A DNA stretch of 34,218 nucleotides from an uncultured Eubacteriaceae bacterium (GTDB lineage: Bacteria; Bacillota; Clostridia; Lachnospirales; CAG-274): NCBI GenBank assembly GCA_938042265.1, contig CALIRN010000327.1:1-34218 (forward strand). Reading direction: 5' to 3'. The notes beneath the pieces were generated by a model. It saw only the letters and a program-made list of their open reading frames with translations, was not told the DNA's origin and made no database searches. A program made the position numbers and the translations under genes. This document shows, in pieces, positions 30,844-34,218 of the stretch (positions are counted from its first letter, which is position 1; every line of letters begins with the position of its first letter).

Positions 30844-31350
30844 TTAATTTTTAGGTGCAAGGAACATTGCCATAGTTCTTGCTTCCATCTTAGGTTCTTT
30901 ATCAACCACACCGAATTCGGCAACCTGCTGTGCAAAGTCCTTCATAATATCTACAGCAACGTCAGTTCTTGCCATTTCACGACCTCTGAAACGAATGCTG
31001 ATTTTTACCTTGTTGCCCTCTTTAAGGAATTTTATAGCATTTTTAACCTTTACCTGCACATCATGTGTATCAATATTAGGTGACAGACGTAACTCTTTAA
31101 CCGAAACAGTTTTCTGCTTTTTACGAGCTTCCTTCTCCTTCTTCGCCTGGTCAAACTTATATTTACTGTAATCCATAATTTTGCACACAGGTGGTTTAGC
31201 CTGAGGGGAAATTTTTACAAGGTCAAGCTGTTTTTCCTCAGCCATTTTTCTTGCTTCCTTACCGGAAACAATACCGACCTGCTCGCCTGTATCGCTGATA
31301 AGACGTACTTCTTTATCCCTGATCTGTTCGTTAATCATTAAATCTGTAAT
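30844..31350 (-). CDS. infC: Translation initiation factor IF-3, probable ATT start
   Basis: A 168-aa factor that binds the 30S subunit and checks start codons. The N-domain MINEQIRDKEVRLISDTGEQ, the linker KKEKEARKKQKTV and the C-domain LRLSPNIDTHDVQVKVKNAI, then GNKVKISIRFRGREMAR, are typical. No ATG or GTG lies at proper distance from the GGAGGTG site: the GTG overlaps it and the first ATG is 20 nt away. Two ATT codons follow at 5 and 8 nt from GGAGG. I take the second. An ATT start is a known feature of infC in E. coli and Bacillus, where IF-3 represses its own non-standard start. It is the first gene of the infC-rpmI-rplT operon. Confidence 0.93.
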   Translation of the reverse strand: MTDLMINEQIRDKEVRLISDTGEQVGIVSGKEARKMAEEKQLDLVKISPQAKPPVCKIMDYSKYKFDQAKKEKEARKKQKTVSVKELRLSPNIDTHDVQVKVKNAIKFLKEGNKVKISIRFRGREMARTDVAVDIMKDFAQQVAEFGVVDKEPKMEARTMAMFLAPKN

Positions 31351-31363
31351 AATTGACACCTCC

Positions 31364-31522
31364 AATATAATAAATGACTTTTTGTTATGCTGTAATAAAA
31401 AAAACAGAGCCCAAAGCTCTGCCTCCATTAACTTATACATAACCACAGGTAATGTGAATATGAAAATGGTTTAACCTTAAAGCCTTGACCGTAAGGTGAG
31501 AAGTGAGCTTCTTCTTTACAAC
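31364..31522 (-). ncRNA. L20-type leader RNA of the infC operon
   Basis: A leader of about 160 nt between a consensus promoter and infC. It contains the stretch CTTCTCACCTTACGGTCAAG followed by an AAGGTTAAACC block that could re-pair with it, and it ends with an intrinsic terminator. This agrees with the Firmicutes L20 leader, in which L20 binding favours termination. Identification is by layout and remembered motif, not by a covariance search. Confidence 0.7.
31393..31421 (-). terminator. Attenuator terminator in the infC leader
   Basis: CAGAGC/GCTCTG with a 5-nt loop and eight or more T on the minus strand, 40 bp before the infC ribosome site. Confidence 0.85.
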
Positions 31523-31528
31523 AAAAAG

Positions 31529-31557
31529 ATTATATCACTCCTCAGCCTCAATGTCAA
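31529..31557 (-). promoter_or_regulatory. Promoter of the infC-rpmI-rplT operon
   Basis: Perfect consensus: TTGACA, 17 bp, TATAAT. The start would be near 31522. Confidence 0.92.
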
Positions 31558-31586
31558 GGATTATTTTGTAAAATATCTATTCACCT

Positions 31587-32849
31587 TCATTGTTTATAAA
31601 ACTCATTATATAAGCGCTCCTCAACTTCATCAAGCGTCATTTTTCCATAAAGATAATAAGTACTTTCATTTATAAAGCTTAAGTATACATCCTCTGCCTC
31701 AAATACCGTATTCATTTTTGATAAATACTCCTGGTTATCAGCAATCTGCTGATTTGCATCTGCTGCAAGATCATTAAGCATATCCTCATGCTCCAAAACC
31801 TCAAGGGCACTGTCACTTATCGGTATACCCTTTTCATCTTTTTGCAGAAGTGCCATTTCCCTACTGTTAATCAAAAATTCCAAAAGCCTTGCAGCAGCCT
31901 CAGGTTCCTCAGTGTGTTTGCTTATAGCATACATAGTGGCAGGCTTAACATACCAGCCAAGCCTTTTTACATATTCTGCTCTCGGATAAGCCCCCACAAC
32001 CACATTTGCGCCCCTTTCAATCAATATACTGCAATAGCTGTCCACATCGCTTACCCAGCCAACAGTTGCCCCTGCCTTACCCTGCGAAAACAAATTCCTG
32101 TCATATTGCTGTACGGGTGGCATAACCCTTTCATCAATTAGGCGTTTATAAAACTTAAGCATATACCCGATATCCTCTTTTGTCAGCAAAAGTCTGCCGT
32201 CTTCATCACAGGCTGATTTACCCGTAGTCTGCTCAAAATATGACAGCACAAAAAAGAATGCCGCCTTATCACCCATACCTATAGGATAAATGCCGTCCTT
32301 ACCCATTATCTTTGCCGCAGCAAAGAAGTCCTCCCACGTCGTAGGCAAAGGTATATTGTATTTATCATACAAGTCCTTATTATAATATAGTGTTTCAACA
32401 TTAAATGCAATTGGTATGGCATTAAGGTGTCCGTTTACCTCGCCATATGCAAGCTCCTCATCAGTAAAGGTCGATAAGTCCACATAGTCCGTAAGGTCAT
32501 AAATATCGTAAAATCCATCACCCTCCGGGGAGTAATCTGATATCCACGAATAATTAATCAGCATAACATCAGGTTCATCATTTGACTTCATAAATATATT
32601 CTGTCGCTTGCTGTAGCCATTCCAGATGCCGTATTTACATTCAACCCTTATATCCTCATTAAGCTGTTCAAATACGCTAACCCCCTCCATCATATACGTA
32701 TGTCTGCTGTCGCCGCCCCACCATGACAGGCTTATATGTTTTGTATTAAGCTGCTCCTCAACCACATTATCCCCGTCCGAACAGCCAAACATATTAAAGG
32801 CTAAAACGATACATAATGCAGCAGAAAAAAGCCCTTTAATTTTTTTCAT
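31587..32849 (-). CDS. Sugar-type ABC transporter solute-binding lipoprotein
   Basis: A 420-aa extracellular binding protein of the family 1 (oligosaccharide/glycerol-3-phosphate type) class. A lipoprotein signal peptide ends FNMFGC with C23 as lipidated residue. The mature part has SLSWWGGDSRHTYMMEGVSV, then FEQLNEDIRVECKYG, IPIAFNVETLYYNKDLYDKY (the typical N-x-x-x-L-Y-Y-N-K motif) and LPTTWEDFFAAAKIMGKDGI. Length is normal. I start at the ATG behind AGAGGTAAT; the upstream codons in frame lie inside the cyclase gene. No permease or ATPase gene is adjacent. It is 25 bp behind a membrane diguanylate cyclase and co-transcribed with it, so it may act as a ligand-loaded sensor partner or serve permeases elsewhere. 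Confidence 0.9.
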   Translation of the reverse strand: MKKIKGLFSAALCIVLAFNMFGCSDGDNVVEEQLNTKHISLSWWGGDSRHTYMMEGVSVFEQLNEDIRVECKYGIWNGYSKRQNIFMKSNDEPDVMLINYSWISDYSPEGDGFYDIYDLTDYVDLSTFTDEELAYGEVNGHLNAIPIAFNVETLYYNKDLYDKYNIPLPTTWEDFFAAAKIMGKDGIYPIGMGDKAAFFFVLSYFEQTTGKSACDEDGRLLLTKEDIGYMLKFYKRLIDERVMPPVQQYDRNLFSQGKAGATVGWVSDVDSYCSILIERGANVVVGAYPRAEYVKRLGWYVKPATMYAISKHTEEPEAAARLLEFLINSREMALLQKDEKGIPISDSALEVLEHEDMLNDLAADANQQIADNQEYLSKMNTVFEAEDVYLSFINESTYYLYGKMTLDEVEERLYNEFYKQ

Positions 32850-32864
32850 ATTATTACCTCTTTT

Positions 32865-32877
32865 TGTAACGCTTTCA
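32865..32877 (-). promoter_or_regulatory. cre-like site (CcpA) at the cyclase/lipoprotein junction
   Basis: TGAAAGCGTTACA on the minus strand fits the Firmicutes cre consensus TGWAARCGYTWNCA closely. It starts with the stop codon of the cyclase gene and ends just before the lipoprotein ribosome site, so CcpA bound there could block read-through into the lipoprotein gene. Confidence 0.55.
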
Positions 32878-34218
32878 ATAAAACGTAAAGCGGTTTTTAC
32901 CGTTCTTTTTTGATTTATACAAGGCAACATCAGCCGCCTTGTACATTTTATTAAAGTCCATTTCGCCATATTCTGCCAATGCAATGCCTGCACTTAAGGA
33001 CAGATTACAGCTTTCCGTTTCATCGGCAAATTCCATTGCAAAATCATTGCGCAGTATTTCAATTTCAGACTGAATTTTACGCTTAACATCCCCTTCATCA
33101 GCCTCGGTAAAATGAAAAAATATAGCAAACTCATCACCGCCCAGTCTGCCCATAACAGCCTTTGTACCAAACCTCGCTTTAATAAGACCCGATATACGCA
33201 CAAGTATATTGTCGCCCATATCATGTCCAAGCGTATCATTAACCGTTTTAAAGTTATCCATATCAAGCATAACAAAAGCATTGACATCCTTATTGGTGCT
33301 TGCTTCCATAACAGCGCTTACAGCAGTTTCAAAGGACATTTTATTAAGCAGACCCGTAAGCAGATCATGCTCCGCTTTATCTGCCAGACCTAAAACAATC
33401 TGATTCATTGGGTTTGAAACCTTATTAAGCAAAATCAAACCAAAGGAAATCATCAGTAACAGCATTCCAAAGGAAATAAGGTATATAAATATTTTTACCT
33501 CCGTAATTTCCTTCATAATAATTTTATTTGGTATAGAACAAACAACCAACCAGTTATTGCTGTCACATTTGTTTGATGTAACCAGATAATCCTTACTTAA
33601 AACCATATTACCCCCATTGGCATTAATAAGATTATATATATTCTCATTAAGTTCTTTACCTATCTCATCCTTATTGTTTGAATACAGTACCGTTGAATTT
33701 TCATCCACCAGACGCACAATCATATCATCATGCATATCCTTTGGCACCTCAAATACGGACTCAATTTCACGGCTGTAGAACGAAACAAATAAAATTGAAT
33801 TTTCATTAAGCCTTTTTGCATAAAACAAATTTCTATGATTGTCCGCAGCATCAGAGAACCAGCCCGTTGCACCTTCATCTCCGTCAATTCTGCTCTCAAT
33901 ACCGCTGTATATCTTACCGTCGGCAAAAATTTTATATGTAGCATCTGACACCCAGCCTACCGTACGGTCATTTGCATAAACCACCGCAAAATCCGCATAG
34001 TTTTCAAGCACGCCCAAATCCTGTATTCTGTTTTCTATTTCTGTTTCTTTCTGGATTTTTTCAAATTCGTCATACTCGTCAGAGGTTGCGTCATACTGAT
34101 AATATACCTCATCAGAAAAAAACAGCGATGTTATGGTTTTTATCTTTTCCAGATAATTATCCAAATTCATAACCTGCTGTGATGTGTTTAAGTTAATAAG
34201 CGTTGCTGTCTTTTTCAG
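32875..34218 (-). CDS. Membrane diguanylate cyclase with extracellular sensor domain (5' end beyond window)
   Basis: The last 447 residues of a GGDEF protein; the frame stays open to the window edge, so the first membrane helix and start lie outside. About 1-225 is an extracellular sensor of Cache type (VVYANDRTVGWVSDATYKIF, DEGATGWFSDAADNHRNLFY, NSILFVSFYSREIESVF, SNNWLVVCSIPNKIIMKEIT). A membrane helix follows (IFIYLISFGMLLLMISFGLI) and then the GGDEF domain (about 285-447) with DLLTGLLNKMSFE, MLDMDNFKTVNDTLGHDMGD and the intact active site GRLGGDEFAIFF. The product-inhibition I-site is missing: the four residues expected to be R-x-x-D read GTKA. The enzyme should make cyclic di-GMP in response to an outside ligand. 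It precedes the sugar-binding lipoprotein in one operon. Confidence 0.9.
   Translation of the reverse strand: MKKTATLINLNTSQQVMNLDNYLEKIKTITSLFFSDEVYYQYDATSDEYDEFEKIQKETEIENRIQDLGVLENYADFAVVYANDRTVGWVSDATYKIFADGKIYSGIESRIDGDEGATGWFSDAADNHRNLFYAKRLNENSILFVSFYSREIESVFEVPKDMHDDMIVRLVDENSTVLYSNNKDEIGKELNENIYNLINANGGNMVLSKDYLVTSNKCDSNNWLVVCSIPNKIIMKEITEVKIFIYLISFGMLLLMISFGLILLNKVSNPMNQIVLGLADKAEHDLLTGLLNKMSFETAVSAVMEASTNKDVNAFVMLDMDNFKTVNDTLGHDMGDNILVRISGLIKARFGTKAVMGRLGGDEFAIFFHFTEADEGDVKRKIQSEIEILRNDFAMEFADETESCNLSLSAGIALAEYGEMDFNKMYKAADVALYKSKKNGKNRFTFY

Noticed and set aside
1..34218. tRNA, rRNA, prophage, transposase or integrase genes
   Set aside because: No cloverleaf, rRNA segment or mobile-element protein signature was seen on either strand.

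Overview
The window reads as a chromosomal segment of a low-GC Gram-positive anaerobe of class Clostridia (Bacillota). The reasons are AGGAGG-type ribosome sites, TTGACA/TATAAT promoters, a ZapA/U32/FtsW-RodA/PBP gene order, a PHP-domain DnaE, an infC with an ATT start behind an L20-type leader, AzlCD, and exported proteins with stalk domains or Ig-like modules. A plant-polysaccharide gut lineage would fit the exported proteins and the sugar-binding lipoprotein, but I cannot name a genus.

Left part (1-5200, minus strand). A short surface-polysaccharide operon (Alg14-like, Alg13-like, TupA-like ATP-grasp, aminotransferase) runs out of a roughly 320-nt structured leader. The aminotransferase loses its C-terminal domain close to the window edge, at an apparent junction with foreign sequence on the other strand. 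An 890-bp gene-free stretch with hairpins separates this operon from a CdaR/PucR-type regulator.

Middle left (5200-16000). A plus-strand cell-envelope operon (ZapA fused to a long coiled coil, U32 peptidase, FtsW/RodA polymerase, class B PBP) starts directly behind a structured dispersed repeat that carries a promoter-like end. Convergent to it is a very acidic exported stalk-domain/Ig-repeat protein. Then come pyrE, a candidate type I toxin-antitoxin locus with no annotated-size gene, and an EamA transporter.

Middle (16000-24900). A large exported multi-module beta-sandwich protein (1180 aa) is followed, 16 bp later, by a 48-aa peptide gene, the two sharing one promoter and one terminator. 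ispF, an ABC half-exporter, and an mtrB (TRAP)-pyk pair follow.

Right part (24900-34218, minus strand except repeats). azlCD follows dnaE. Upstream of dnaE lie three head-to-tail copies of the same structured repeat found before zapA, two of them identical 161-bp units. Then comes the classical infC-rpmI-rplT operon with its leader, and a membrane diguanylate cyclase (cut by the window edge) coupled to a sugar-binding lipoprotein, with a cre-like site at their junction.

The most unusual signals are the structured repeat family with covarying stems and a promoter-like end, the candidate toxin with a sequestered ribosome site, the exported-protein/small-peptide pair, and TRAP placed directly upstream of pyruvate kinase.
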